A stretch of DNA of 64,000 nt from Cellulophaga sp. Hel_I_12 (lineage in GTDB: Bacteria > Bacteroidota > Bacteroidia > Flavobacteriales > Flavobacteriaceae): contig NZ_JUHB01000001.1 of assembly GCF_000799565.1 (NCBI RefSeq), forward strand, positions 2,483,501 through 2,547,500, written 5' to 3'. The position numbers and the translations under genes were made by a program. A model generated the notes under the pieces. The model saw only the letters and a list, made by a program, of their open reading frames with translations, was not told where the DNA came from and searched no databases. Positions 34,788 through 43,712 of this stretch are shown one piece after another (the stretch's first letter is position 1; every line of letters starts with the position of its first letter).

Positions 34788-35552
34788 TTATTTTAATATA
34801 ATTTCTTTAAACCCTTTTGGAATATCATAAGGAAATTTTAAACGTCTATTAAATTCGATATTTTTATAGGCAATGGCAATTATACTTTGGTTCTTATCCA
34901 TAGTTGCTGCTATGTCAATTTCGTTAGGGATAATTTTAGTATCAATTGCTTGGTAGTTTTTGTAGGTAATAGCTAACAAACGCCCTTTTTCTGGTTGCGC
35001 TATTTGTTGTGTTCCCATTTTAAAATTTTTAGGTTCTATTTGAAACAATATCTTGAATAAATCTAAAGCTTTTTTTGGTTTTAATTGATAATTTTCATTG
35101 GCAATTGTAGCGTCATATTTATCAGCTCTGAGATCTAAAATTGCCTGCCCTAATAATAAATTCTGAACTTTTTCAAAATCTAATTCGGTACCTAATAATT
35201 GACTTAAATAGGAAAAATCACCATCGAAATACGAGCCGTCTAATCGGTTGTAAAAAGAAACTCTTTTGGGCGTTATATAGGCTTTTACCACTCCTAGGGG
35301 CGCACTAATCCAAATCGCTTTATCTTTTTCCATTCTCAGGCTCACATTAAAACCTTGAGATGCATTTTTATCTTGGTAATCAATATCCATTTTACCAGAG
35401 ATGGTTTTAAAATCTAAGGTATTGGCATAATGTGATTTAATGATATTTTTAGCATTCAAATTTTCATCTATGGTACCTGCTGTAATCACTTTTGTTGATT
35501 TACAAGACACTATAGAAACAGCAAAAACACTAAGTATTATTTTTTTTAGCAC
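34788..35552 (-). CDS. DUF4292 lipoprotein, LolB/LolA-like
   Basis: A 254-residue lipoprotein (signal MLKKIILSVFAVSIVSCKST, Cys17). The mature part has the beta-rich order seen in outer-membrane lipoprotein receptors: GKMDIDYQDKNASQGFNVSL, then KAIWISAPLGVVKAYITPK with the SPLG-like APLG, then VSFYNRLDGSYFDGDFSYLS and QLLGTELDFEKVQNLLLG. These features resemble LolB. DUF4292 is the formal family and its function is unproven. It lies between a TPR protein (10 bp away) and an EnvC-like protein in an envelope operon. Confidence 0.75.
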   Translation of the reverse strand: MLKKIILSVFAVSIVSCKSTKVITAGTIDENLNAKNIIKSHYANTLDFKTISGKMDIDYQDKNASQGFNVSLRMEKDKAIWISAPLGVVKAYITPKRVSFYNRLDGSYFDGDFSYLSQLLGTELDFEKVQNLLLGQAILDLRADKYDATIANENYQLKPKKALDLFKILFQIEPKNFKMGTQQIAQPEKGRLLAITYKNYQAIDTKIIPNEIDIAATMDKNQSIIAIAYKNIEFNRRLKFPYDIPKGFKEIILK

Positions 35553-35562
35553 AACTATTTTT

Positions 35563-36498
35563 TTAAAATCCGGGGTTTACTTTTCTAAGGTACACATTTG
35601 CTTTCTCTGGGTTGTTTAAGCCAGTATAACCCACATAAAGCTCTTTGTATATTTTGTTTGCCAAGGGTATATCATCTAACATATAATCTAAAGACGCTTC
35701 TAAAATGCTTACCGCTTCACGAAATTTATTTTTTTTATTTAAGGCTAAACCTCTGGCATAGTAGAAGTAAGGCTGTGCAGGAAAATTTTCTAAAGCTTCA
35801 TTGGACACTGAATCGAGAAGCTCATAATTTTTTGTTTTTATGATGTTTTCAATATTGTTTTTGTATCCCTCTATAGTTGAACTATCCTCATTTTCTTGGG
35901 TACCTGTAGTAGTGCTAAAGCTAAGGGCTTCCGTATTTTTTTCTTCTTGTTTTAGGTCCTTTAGTTTTGCATTTAAGGTATCGGTAAATATTGACCTTTT
36001 TATGGTCTTTAGGATCGAACTAGCTGCATTATAGTTTCCTTGTTGATAATACACTGTGGCAAGATTTTCTTTAAAAGCTAAGTTGTCATTAGGAATCTGA
36101 TTTTTTACCGTATCCATAGTATTTCGGTTTAATTGCAACACATCAACGAAAACATATACATACCAATAGTTTTCAGGGTTGGCATTAACAGCGTTAATAG
36201 CGCTTTCTAAAGCTGCAGCATACATTTTTGTTTCTTGGTACACTTTGGCCAATTCAAAATCCACTACTTTTTTGCTAGGATCTATTTTTTTACATTCCAA
36301 AAGTAGATTGATGGCTTTGTCATAATTTTCAATACCTTTTTGCTTTAAGGCTTCAAAAAAAGTTTCTTGAAAGGTATCGGAATATGCTTCGAGAAATACT
36401 TCTGCACTATCTTCAGTTTCTATTTCTTGGGCAAAAGTAGGGCAGTAGGCTAGTAAAAGCCCTAAAAATAAAACAGAAATAAGATCATTTATTTTCAT
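35563..36498 (-). CDS. Exported tetratricopeptide-repeat protein
   Basis: A 311-residue protein with signal peptide (1-23, ending PTFAQE). TPR-type helical pairs fill residues 40-150 (NYDKAINLLLECKKIDPSKK, AAALESAINAVNANPENYWY) and 215-305 (YFYYARGLALNKKNKFREAV). No catalytic motif is visible, so it is probably a periplasmic adaptor. It is first in the TPR-DUF4292-EnvC cluster, with small gaps that suggest one transcript. A hairpin lies between it and the nucleotidyltransferase gene. Confidence 0.8.
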   Translation of the reverse strand: MKINDLISVLFLGLLLAYCPTFAQEIETEDSAEVFLEAYSDTFQETFFEALKQKGIENYDKAINLLLECKKIDPSKKVVDFELAKVYQETKMYAAALESAINAVNANPENYWYVYVFVDVLQLNRNTMDTVKNQIPNDNLAFKENLATVYYQQGNYNAASSILKTIKRSIFTDTLNAKLKDLKQEEKNTEALSFSTTTGTQENEDSSTIEGYKNNIENIIKTKNYELLDSVSNEALENFPAQPYFYYARGLALNKKNKFREAVSILEASLDYMLDDIPLANKIYKELYVGYTGLNNPEKANVYLRKVNPGF

Positions 36499-36509
36499 AA
36501 TTTTTAATA

Positions 36510-36540
36510 ACTAGCCTTCCGTGTTCAAAAGAAGGCTAGT
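36510..36540 (-). terminator. Hairpin between the nucleotidyltransferase and TPR genes
   Basis: ACTAGCCTTC and GAAGGCTAGT form a perfect 10-bp stem with an 11-base loop. The following minus-strand sequence is A/T-rich with no clean T-run, so it may be a weak terminator or an RNA processing site. Confidence 0.5.
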
Positions 36541-36563
36541 GAATATCAAAGGTATAGCAAAAA

Positions 36564-37580
36564 TTACTCCAAAACAGAATAATCTCCTATGCTAATGGCT
36601 TCAAAATGGCCATCAAAAACTACATGATTGCCAATCATAGCGTTATCTAAATTAGCATTTGTTATCTTAGAATTGGTTTGTATTAAGCTATTTTTAACGG
36701 TTGAGTTTTCAATGACTGTATTTTTACCAATAGATACAAAGGGCCCAACAGTACAATTTTTTAAGTGTACGTTTTCACCAATAAAACAAGGTTCAATGAT
36801 ATTGGCGTTATCTAGTTTGGCTGACTTTGCGATAAGCTGCTCACCATCTTTCTGTAAAAAACCTAGCATCCGTTGATTTGTTTCTATGGTTACGGCTTTA
36901 TTACCACAATCCATCCACTCGCTAACGGCACCTGTTTTAAATATTTTACCATTGGCCATCATACGCTTAATACCATCGTTAATTTGGTATTCTCCGCCAT
37001 TGATGATGTTGTTGTCTAATACATATTGTAATTCGTTCTTTAAAACCGAAACATCTTTAAAGTAATAAATTCCGATAACGGCTTGGTCACTGACAAAGGT
37101 TTCTGGCTTCTCCACCAATTCTATAATTTCGTTTTTGTCGTTTAAGTTTACTACCCCATACGCTGACGGATTAGCTACTTTTTTAGTCCAAATAACACTA
37201 TCCGCATCCTTATCTAGATTAAAGTCTGCACGAATTAAAGTATCGGCATAGGCAATTACCGCTGGCCCGTTTAAAGATGGTTCAGCACACATAATGGCGT
37301 GTCCGGTTCCTTTTGGGTCTAACTGTCTGTAAATACTTGCTTTTGCCCCTAATTCGGTAGCTAAGGCCTTTAAACTTGCTACCACATCGTCTCCGAAGAA
37401 AGCAGGATCTCCTAAAATAAAGGCAATTTCCTCAATAGGTTGGTTGAGTACACCTACAATATCTGCCACCAAACGGTGTACAATGGGTTTTCCTGCGACG
37501 GGAATTAATGGTTTTGGAACGGTTAAACTGTGTGGCCTTAGTCGTGAACCACGACCAGCCATAGGTACTATAATTTTCAT
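36564..37580 (-). CDS. Sugar-phosphate nucleotidyltransferase
   Basis: A 338-residue NDP-sugar synthase: residues 1-240 form the nucleotidyltransferase domain with GRGSRLRP (9-16) and the KPLIPVAGKPIVHR stretch (23-36), AYADTLI and NGGEYQINDGI. From about 255 onward, hexapeptide repeats (IIEPCFIGENVHLKNCTVGP, then FVSIGKNTVIENSTVKNSLI) build a left-handed beta-helix. It makes an activated sugar for cell-surface polysaccharide, but the sugar and base cannot be assigned from sequence. It lies upstream of the envelope cluster and downstream of dut and the flippase. Confidence 0.88.
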   Translation of the reverse strand: MKIIVPMAGRGSRLRPHSLTVPKPLIPVAGKPIVHRLVADIVGVLNQPIEEIAFILGDPAFFGDDVVASLKALATELGAKASIYRQLDPKGTGHAIMCAEPSLNGPAVIAYADTLIRADFNLDKDADSVIWTKKVANPSAYGVVNLNDKNEIIELVEKPETFVSDQAVIGIYYFKDVSVLKNELQYVLDNNIINGGEYQINDGIKRMMANGKIFKTGAVSEWMDCGNKAVTIETNQRMLGFLQKDGEQLIAKSAKLDNANIIEPCFIGENVHLKNCTVGPFVSIGKNTVIENSTVKNSLIQTNSKITNANLDNAMIGNHVVFDGHFEAISIGDYSVLE

Positions 37581-37661
37581 TTTGTTATTTCAACGATTAA
37601 TGATTGTGTTTTTTTCTTAAAATGATAACGGAAAGTTTTTATACATATTTTCCTTTGCGCT

Positions 37662-37686
37662 CCCCTTATGGTTAAGGGGCTTTTTT
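37662..37686 (+). terminator. Hairpin between dut and the nucleotidyltransferase gene
   Basis: CCCCTTA and TAAGGGG pair around TGGT, followed on the plus strand by C and six T. Both flanking genes are on the minus strand, where there is no T-run, so its role is uncertain. Confidence 0.35.
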
Positions 37687-38119
37687 ATTTCACTCCCGTA
37701 CTTCCAAAACCTCCTTCACCTCTTTCGGTTACGGATAACTCTTCTACTAAGGTCCATTCAGCCCGTTCGTGTTTTGCAATCACTAACTGTGCTATTCTTT
37801 CCCCATTTTCTATCGTGAAAGCTTCATTCGAAAGATTCACTAAAATCACTCCAATTTCTCCACGATAATCAGCATCAACCGTGCCTGGTGCGTTTAAAAC
37901 GGTAATGCCTTTTTTAGCGGCTAATCCGCTTCTTGGTCGCACTTGGGCTTCAAAACCTACTGGTAATTCTAGGAACAAACCTGTCTTTATGATCGCACGT
38001 TCTAAAGGATTTAAGGTAATTGCTGTGGCGATATTGGCACGAAGGTCCATACCCGCGGAGGCATGAGTTTCATAATTTGGTAATTCGTGAGTTGAGGTAT
38101 TAATGATTTTAATTTTCAT
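37685..38119 (-). CDS. dut: dUTP diphosphatase
   Basis: A 144-residue trimeric dUTPase from the ATG at 38119. A start at 38134 adds five residues and is less likely. All five motifs are present: [47 protein letters not shown] and the C-terminal [10 protein letters not shown]. It hydrolyses dUTP to dUMP and pyrophosphate, keeping uracil out of DNA. It is 21 bases downstream of the flippase gene and likely shares its transcript. Confidence 0.96.
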   Translation of the reverse strand: MKIKIINTSTHELPNYETHASAGMDLRANIATAITLNPLERAIIKTGLFLELPVGFEAQVRPRSGLAAKKGITVLNAPGTVDADYRGEIGVILVNLSNEAFTIENGERIAQLVIAKHERAEWTLVEELSVTERGEGGFGSTGVK

Positions 38120-38140
38120 CTTGTAAAATTTCAAGTAGGG

Positions 38141-39604
38141 TTATTTTTTTATAAAAAGCTGTCGTAGTTTTTCGTTTTCTAGTTTATAAAGCACAGCCAT
38201 AAAAATAGCAAGTAAAATACTGCCAGTAATTAAGTTGCGTTCAAAAACATAAAATGAAAGTATAGAAAACAGAATTGAAACAGACAAATAGAATCCTATT
38301 TTTCTGAGGTTATAAGGTATTGGATAATTCTTTGTCCCAAGGTAATACGATAAAATCATCATGGTACCATAGGCCAATAAAGTCGCCACCGCAGAAGCTA
38401 TATAGCCAAAATATGGAATACCGAAATAATTAATAAATAAAGTAATAACAGCACCAATTACTGAAATTAACGCACCATAGCGAGTTTTATCAGTAATCTT
38501 ATACCAAACGGAAAGGTTGTGATATATACCAAGGAAAAAACTGGCCAGAATTAAAATGGGAACAACTGCCATAGCATCCCAGTAGGCTTCATTTTGAATA
38601 ATAAGCACTTTTAATACGTCGGCGAATACGATAACCGCTAGTAGAATAGTACTTCCTAAAATTACAAAATAGGTGGTGATTTCAGCATAGGCCTTTTGAG
38701 GGTTTTTGGAGTTGGAATGACTGAAGAAAAAGGGCTCAATACCCAACCTAAACCCCGTAGCAAATAAGGTCATGAACACCGCCAATTTATAACAGGCGGA
38801 GTATTTTCCTATTTCAGATTCTGCAATATTTTCAGGCAATAGTCTTTCTAATAAAATACGATCAAAAACTTCGTTTATGGTAAATGCGATACCAGCGATT
38901 AAAACTGGCCAAGCGTATTTCATCATTTTTTGCCAGAGCGCAACATCAAAAACATAGCTGTTTTTAAAGTAAAGTTCTAACATTAATACAAGCGTTATAC
39001 CGCTTGCAATTAGGTTTGATATAAATATGTATGAAATTTGGAAATCTGGCCTGTAAATTGCCTGAAAAATACTTTCTGGATTGTTTGAAACTATTTCTGG
39101 GAGATAAATTAACAAGAAAACATTCAAGCCTAAATTAATGCTTACGTTCGTAATTTTTATTACGGCATAACGCATAGATCTATCTGTGGCACGTAACCAT
39201 GAAAATGGAATAATCACCAAAGCGTCTAAAGCCAAAATATAAATAGCATACTCAATATATTTTAGATCAATACCACTCCAGCTGGCTAGTGAATTTTGGA
39301 ATACTAATGCCAAAATAAAAAACGATCCTGTCGTTACTATAATGGAAATAAGTGAGGTGGAAATTACCTTATTTTTCTCATCTGCTTTGTAAAAAAATCT
39401 AAAAAAAGCGGTTTCCATGCCATAGGCTAAAAGCACATTAAAAATAGCAAACCAAGCAAAAATTACAGAAACCTTTCCATATAATGCAGGGTTTGGCATT
39501 ACTTCGGTGTAAATGGGCACCAATATAAATGATAACATTCTAGGCAATACGGTTGCTAGACCATAAACAAAGGTTTGCTTAAAAAGTTTTTTTAATGGGT
39601 TCAA
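38141..39604 (-). CDS. Polysaccharide flippase (MATE/Wzx-like)
   Basis: A 487-residue integral membrane protein with 12-14 hydrophobic spans, beginning NPLKKLFKQTFVYGLATVLP as in flavobacterial lipopolysaccharide/O-antigen flippases of the MOP superfamily. It would move lipid-linked oligosaccharide units across the inner membrane. The neighbouring sugar nucleotidyltransferase gene fits a surface-glycan pathway. A TAACTTTG box (39651-39658 on the minus strand) overlaps the end of the upstream gene and may be its promoter. Confidence 0.85.
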   Translation of the reverse strand: MNPLKKLFKQTFVYGLATVLPRMLSFILVPIYTEVMPNPALYGKVSVIFAWFAIFNVLLAYGMETAFFRFFYKADEKNKVISTSLISIIVTTGSFFILALVFQNSLASWSGIDLKYIEYAIYILALDALVIIPFSWLRATDRSMRYAVIKITNVSINLGLNVFLLIYLPEIVSNNPESIFQAIYRPDFQISYIFISNLIASGITLVLMLELYFKNSYVFDVALWQKMMKYAWPVLIAGIAFTINEVFDRILLERLLPENIAESEIGKYSACYKLAVFMTLFATGFRLGIEPFFFSHSNSKNPQKAYAEITTYFVILGSTILLAVIVFADVLKVLIIQNEAYWDAMAVVPILILASFFLGIYHNLSVWYKITDKTRYGALISVIGAVITLFINYFGIPYFGYIASAVATLLAYGTMMILSYYLGTKNYPIPYNLRKIGFYLSVSILFSILSFYVFERNLITGSILLAIFMAVLYKLENEKLRQLFIKK

Positions 39605-39655
39605 CCGCTGAAAAATTAAGCCATAAAAGTAGGTATTATAAGCCTGTGAACAAAG

Positions 39656-40174
39656 TTAGTTCATAGGTTTACTTGAATATATTAAAGCTGGCTTTTCTTT
39701 GAAGCCTGTTATTTTAGTATATTTTAGCGTATTGCTGTTATTTTCCAAATAAGAAATGACGGCCTCGTCATCCGCTAATTCAAACGGGTAGTCTATTTTT
39801 TCATCTTTCTGAGGCATTGGAGGTTGGTTTCCAACTTCTTTTCTAGGGTCAGCATGCATAATAATATCTGGCTTTGTAAACTTTTGGTTGGTAAATTTAG
39901 CCGTTATATATTGTTTGTTAGCTATCGTTTCTGTGATAACAGCACTCACTTTTCCCCTAAAATAAAGGTCTTTAAAAGTTATGTTCTCTTTTTTTAATTG
40001 ATCAATAGGAATTTTCACATCAAGGCCAGAGCCACCTTCTTCTTTGCCAGCTGTCCATTTTTGAAATGAAGGCGTTTCGATAGTAAAAGGAGGATTGGTT
40101 TGTATTTTTTTTTGTGAGGCGCAACTTCCTAATCCTAGTAAAGATAAAAGGGCTATATAGAGTGATTTTTTCAT
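39656..40174 (-). CDS. Hypothetical lipoprotein
   Basis: A 172-residue lipoprotein (signal MKKSLYIALLSLLGLGSCAS, Cys18). The mature part begins with FTIETPSFQKWTAGKEEGGS and contains IPIDQLKKENITFKDLYFRG, then KFTKPDIIMHADPRKEVGNQ. I do not recognise a named family. A TACTTTTG box (40211-40218, minus strand) lies 37 bases upstream, so it probably has its own promoter. Confidence 0.65.
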   Translation of the reverse strand: MKKSLYIALLSLLGLGSCASQKKIQTNPPFTIETPSFQKWTAGKEEGGSGLDVKIPIDQLKKENITFKDLYFRGKVSAVITETIANKQYITAKFTNQKFTKPDIIMHADPRKEVGNQPPMPQKDEKIDYPFELADDEAVISYLENNSNTLKYTKITGFKEKPALIYSSKPMN

Positions 40175-40393
40175 GACTGTCGTCTTTTAAGTTTTATAGC
40201 TATACATATTCAAAAGTAGTGCCAAATGATAACTTTGAAGTTTGTTTGGTCAAGAAAATGACTTCTATTTTTTTAAATTTCGATAAAAACCGAAGCTTTT
40301 ACAGCATCAGGCGCTTATGTTCTTTATGGTGAACCTTAAAAATTGGCTATGTAGCAAGTCGTTTTCTGCCGATAGGATTGCTAACTTATACCG

Positions 40394-40951
40394 CTATTCG
40401 TCTTTTAATTCTTTTACAGCATTGAGCTCCTTTCGTATTTGTTTGTAAATAAAGACGCTTAAAACCAACAAAATAAGGACCGATGAAATTACAATATATT
40501 GGTAAAAACCGGCGGATAGGCTTTCTTTAAATGCGGGTAACATCAGGATAAAGCCAAAGCTATATAGAAGTAATATGATCGGTGTGTAAATCGCATGAAT
40601 GCGCACTCGATTTTTGTAGTATTTAATGATGCTTTGTTTAAAATTAGTTGCCGAAATATTTACGTTTAACTGTTTAAGCGTTTTAATGCTATGTAGTTCT
40701 AAGCCAATTCTCACTCCTAAGGAAGCCATCATTAAAAGTAAAGCAAAAGCAATAGGCGCATAGTTGTAAGCCGATATATAGATAAAGAAAACAACTAGTA
40801 TAAGTACTGTAAGCGTTAACACAATATTCGTATATTTTTGTTTGTTTTTAATGGCTTTGACTTTTTCCATAATAAGTTTATGTCCTTGTTCTGGAATTTC
40901 AACAACTTTTTGATTGTTCCACTGCGATTGTAGTTCTTCAAATGAGTTCAT
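40394..40951 (-). CDS. Four-span membrane protein paired with an ECF sigma factor
   Basis: A 185-residue protein from the ATG at 40951, which gives an ATGA overlap with the upstream sigma factor. An ATG at 40963 adds four residues. The N-terminal 40 residues are cytosolic (MNSFEELQSQWNNQKVVEIP), followed by two closely spaced spans (about 40-82) and two more near 125-145 and 152-175. It has the short cytosolic head and membrane location expected for an anti-sigma partner. The family was not recognised. Confidence 0.65.
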   Translation of the reverse strand: MNSFEELQSQWNNQKVVEIPEQGHKLIMEKVKAIKNKQKYTNIVLTLTVLILVVFFIYISAYNYAPIAFALLLMMASLGVRIGLELHSIKTLKQLNVNISATNFKQSIIKYYKNRVRIHAIYTPIILLLYSFGFILMLPAFKESLSAGFYQYIVISSVLILLVLSVFIYKQIRKELNAVKELKDE

Positions 40952-41436
40952 TTTTTTATGCATTTGGTTAATTCATTTTTTATTCTGTGGATTCTTACCC
41001 TTAAGGCTTCGTGCTTGATACCCATAATGTCAGCAATCTCTTTTTGAGGAAGCCCTTCTAACTCTAGTAAAATAATACTCTTATTATCTTTTGATAATTG
41101 ATCTATACAGGCATACATGCTATTCAGGTTGTTCTCTTTCGGGTCATGGGTGTTTTCATATGAAGTTTCTTCTATAGTGGTAGTATTTGATACGGGAAAC
41201 CGTGTCTTGTTTCTAGAATAAAGTAAACAGGTATTCACTGTTATTCTATAAATCCATGTGGCTATGGCGGACTCTTTTCTAAACGAGGGTAAATTTTCCC
41301 ATACTTTTATGAAAACCTCTTGACAAAGGTCACTTGCCAACATTTCATCTCCCTTGGCATACCCTAAACACAAGCGAAATACCTTTGGATAGTTCAACTG
41401 ATAAACCTCTTTAAAAAGTGTTTCAGAATGCTTCAT
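40948..41436 (-). CDS. ECF-type RNA polymerase sigma factor
   Basis: A 162-residue sigma factor with region 2 (YPKVFRLCLGYAKGDEMLAS, DLCQEVFIKVWENLPSFR, SAIATWIYRITVNT) and region 4 (LLELEGLPQKEIADIMGIKH, then EALRVRIHRIKNEL). It redirects RNA polymerase to a small regulon. It starts 3 bases after the exported hydrolase stop and overlaps the membrane protein by 4 bases, so the sigma/membrane pair is translationally coupled. Confidence 0.9.
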   Translation of the reverse strand: MKHSETLFKEVYQLNYPKVFRLCLGYAKGDEMLASDLCQEVFIKVWENLPSFRKESAIATWIYRITVNTCLLYSRNKTRFPVSNTTTIEETSYENTHDPKENNLNSMYACIDQLSKDNKSIILLELEGLPQKEIADIMGIKHEALRVRIHRIKNELTKCIKK

Positions 41437-41439
41437 AAA

Positions 41440-42279
41440 TTAATTCAGTACCAATTTAATTTCATTTAAGAGCCACTCAGGCTGATCAAACATAATAAAG
41501 TGTGCCGAGGCATCAGCAAACTTGATAGTATAATCATTCAAATGTAAGTATTGCGCTTCAAAGGTTTTTTTTACGGTCTCTAAGCCGTAGGGCTCTGTTG
41601 CTCCTAAAATAGTGACCTGAGCCTTAATTTGCTTCATGGCATCTCTTAAATCGAGTTTAAGCAAATCAGTATACCCGTAAACGTACGTGGCTCTGTCAGC
41701 CTTTATTATCCAATTTTTTAGTAATGCTCTTTTAGAGGTATTTAAAGTCATTCCTTTGGCCATTTGATCTGCCATTTGTTCAAAGCTTGTAGCATCCATA
41801 GCTAACAATTGAGTATTATATGGGTTGTCGTATACCATAGATTCACTATTGAAATTAGGCATCATCAAGGCTCCCGTAGCTGGTAATGCGTCTATAACGA
41901 TAAGTTGCTCGTAAGCGTCATTTTCTGAAGCCATCCAAAGGGCTAATGTTCCACCTAAACTATGACCAACAAGCGTAGGTTTTTCAAGCTGTTGATCTGA
42001 AATGTATTGAACGATACTTTCTTTAATTTTTGGCAACCAAGGCTTTTCAATGGGGGGTATTTCTCCAAAACCAGCAAAGGTAAAAACATGACATTGGTGC
42101 GTTTTGGAAATTTCTTGAACAATGAGATCCCATACTTCTCCTGTACATGTAAATCCTGGAAATAATAATACTGGTTGTCCTTTTCCAATAACTTTTACTT
42201 CAAAAGAAGGGTTTTGAGCGTTTAACGTGATCACAAAAAGAATTAAAATTAGGGAAACAAGGTTTTTAAATGTTTTCAT
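41440..42279 (-). CDS. Exported alpha/beta hydrolase
   Basis: A 279-residue protein with signal peptide (1-21, ending TLNAQN). It has the oxyanion segment FPGFTCTGEVW (40-50), the nucleophile elbow GHSLGG with Ser107, an ATEPYG segment near the acid residue and a His in SAHFIMFDQPEW. It is a periplasmic or secreted hydrolase of unknown substrate. Its 3' end is 3 bases from the sigma factor start, so hydrolase, sigma factor and membrane protein may form one operon. Confidence 0.8.
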   Translation of the reverse strand: MKTFKNLVSLILILFVITLNAQNPSFEVKVIGKGQPVLLFPGFTCTGEVWDLIVQEISKTHQCHVFTFAGFGEIPPIEKPWLPKIKESIVQYISDQQLEKPTLVGHSLGGTLALWMASENDAYEQLIVIDALPATGALMMPNFNSESMVYDNPYNTQLLAMDATSFEQMADQMAKGMTLNTSKRALLKNWIIKADRATYVYGYTDLLKLDLRDAMKQIKAQVTILGATEPYGLETVKKTFEAQYLHLNDYTIKFADASAHFIMFDQPEWLLNEIKLVLN

Positions 42280-42361
42280 CGGAATATTGTTTAATTGATT
42301 TTCCTTTTAGATACATTTTTGTGCAAATGTTACAGGAAGCGGAAAATTTTTTTAATAAACA

Positions 42362-42390
42362 CAAAAAACCCCGCTAAAAGCGAGGTTTCC
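42362..42390 (-). terminator. Terminator of the ATP synthase operon
   Basis: AAACCTCGCT and AGCGGGGTTT (minus strand) pair over 10 bp with one wobble, followed by six T. It lies downstream of the 54-bp tandem repeats that extend the atpG 3' end. Confidence 0.75.
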
Positions 42391-42484
42391 AGGTAGTATT
42401 TATTAATCAGTATCAAAAGCAATAGCCTATTTTTTTTGTAGTGTAGTTGTTCGGAGTCTCCTCTCGGAATAAAAACGAATTGTT

Positions 42485-42842
42485 ATCGCTACGTCTAATT
42501 GGCCAGAGCCTCAGTTCTATTTGAAATTTGACTTCGCTATTGCTACGTCTAATTGGCCAGAGCCTTAGTTCTATTTGAAATTTGACTTCGCTATCGCTTC
42601 GTCTAATTGGCCAGAGCCTCAGCTCTATTTGAAATTTGACTTCGCTATCGCTACGTCTAATTGGCCAGAACCTCAGTTCTATTTGAAATTTGACTTCGCT
42701 ATTGCTACGTCTAATTGGCCAGAGCCTCAGCTCTATTTGAAATTTGACTTCGCTATCGCTACGTCTAATTAGCCAGAGCCTCAGCTCTATTTGAAATTTG
42801 ACTTCGCTATCGCTACGTCTAATTGGCCAGAGCCTCAGCTCC
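42485..42842. repeat. 54-bp tandem repeat built from the atpG 3' end
   Basis: Six full units (starting at 42508, 42562, 42616, 42670, 42724 and 42778) plus partial units at both ends. On the minus strand each unit starts GAGCTGAGGCTCTGGCCAAT, then TAGACG, so each copy carries the last codons of atpG with its stop, followed by about 30 bases of 3' flank. Copies differ at a few positions (for example C/T in the CGCTA(C/T)CGC segment). As 54 is a multiple of three, a spurious 145-codon frame with an 18-residue repeat runs through it. Confidence 0.9.
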
Positions 42843-43679
42843 TCCAACAATTTCTAAAATTTCATTGGTGATAGCTGCTTGTCTTGCTTTGTTGTATGTT
42901 AACTTCAACTGATCTCTTAAGTCTGTTGCATTATCTGTTGCCTTGTGCATTGCAGTCATACGAGCACCATGCTCACTGGCGAAAGAATCACGAATTCCTT
43001 TGTACAATTGTGTTTTCAATGATTTCGGAATCAATTGCTGTACAATCTCTAATTTTGCAGGCTCGTACACATAATCCGTATTTGTATTTACCTCTCCATC
43101 CATTGGTTTGATCGGTAAAAACTGCTCTGTTATTACAATCTGTGTTGCCGCATTTTTGAAACTATTGTATACAATTTCGATTTTATCATAAGCTCCAGAA
43201 GTAAACATTTCCATGAGCTCCTCGGCAATTAGGGCTACATTATCAAAAGTTAGTTCCTCGTAGATAGCACTATGATTTTTAACAACCGAATGTTTTTTCT
43301 TAAGGATATCATTCGCTTTTTTACCTATAGCCATAATATCAACATGCTTCCCAGCATAGGCCTGACCAGCTAAAAGTGCCGTTTGTTTAATAATGTTTGT
43401 ATTAAAAGCACCGCACAAACCTCGGTTCGAAGTGATAGCCACAAGTAACACTTTATTGACTTCGCGCTTCTCTGCAAATTGACTGCCAGCATCTCCTTCT
43501 AAACTTGCACTCAAACTCTGTAAAAGTTCAGTGAGCTTATCTGAATATGGTCGCATTGCGGTAATAGCATCTTGGGCTTTCTTCAATTTGGCAGCGGATA
43601 CCATTTTCATGGCACTAGTAATCTGCATCGTTGAGGATACCGATGATATTCTATTACGGATTTCTTTTAAATTTGCCAT
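42819..43679 (-). CDS. atpG: F-type ATP synthase subunit gamma
   Basis: The 286-residue central shaft subunit: N-terminal helix MANLKEIRNRISSVSSTMQI, then TSAMKMVSAAKLKKAQ, and C-terminal helix MTAMHKATDNATDLRDQLKL, then TYNKARQAAITNEILEIVGG. The length and both helices are normal, with a short tail AEALAN and a TAG stop. The 3' end is the master copy of the 54-bp tandem repeat downstream. It is separated from atpA by 393 bp that hold a hairpin and a decayed gene, which is unusual for this operon. Confidence 0.96.
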   Translation of the reverse strand: MANLKEIRNRISSVSSTMQITSAMKMVSAAKLKKAQDAITAMRPYSDKLTELLQSLSASLEGDAGSQFAEKREVNKVLLVAITSNRGLCGAFNTNIIKQTALLAGQAYAGKHVDIMAIGKKANDILKKKHSVVKNHSAIYEELTFDNVALIAEELMEMFTSGAYDKIEIVYNSFKNAATQIVITEQFLPIKPMDGEVNTNTDYVYEPAKLEIVQQLIPKSLKTQLYKGIRDSFASEHGARMTAMHKATDNATDLRDQLKLTYNKARQAAITNEILEIVGGAEALAN

Positions 43680-43687
43680 TTTTTCTA

Positions 43688-43712
43688 ATTATGAATTCAG
43701 AATTCTCAATTA
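43688..43712. repeat. Left flank repeat of the inserted fragment
   Basis: AATTATGAATTCAGAATTCT followed by CAATTAAG. It resembles, in the same sense, the sequence at 44052-44075 (CATAATTCTGAACTCAGAAT). The two may mark the ends of an inserted cassette between atpA and atpG. Confidence 0.4.

Noticed and set aside
42575..42772. 65-codon plus-strand frame in the same repeats
   Set aside because: Same artefact read on the other strand.
42413..42850. 145-codon minus-strand frame made of 18-residue repeats (LRLWPIRRSDSEVKFQIE type)
   Set aside because: It is an artefact of the 54-bp tandem repeat, whose unit is a multiple of three. It starts inside atpG and has no homologue-like features.
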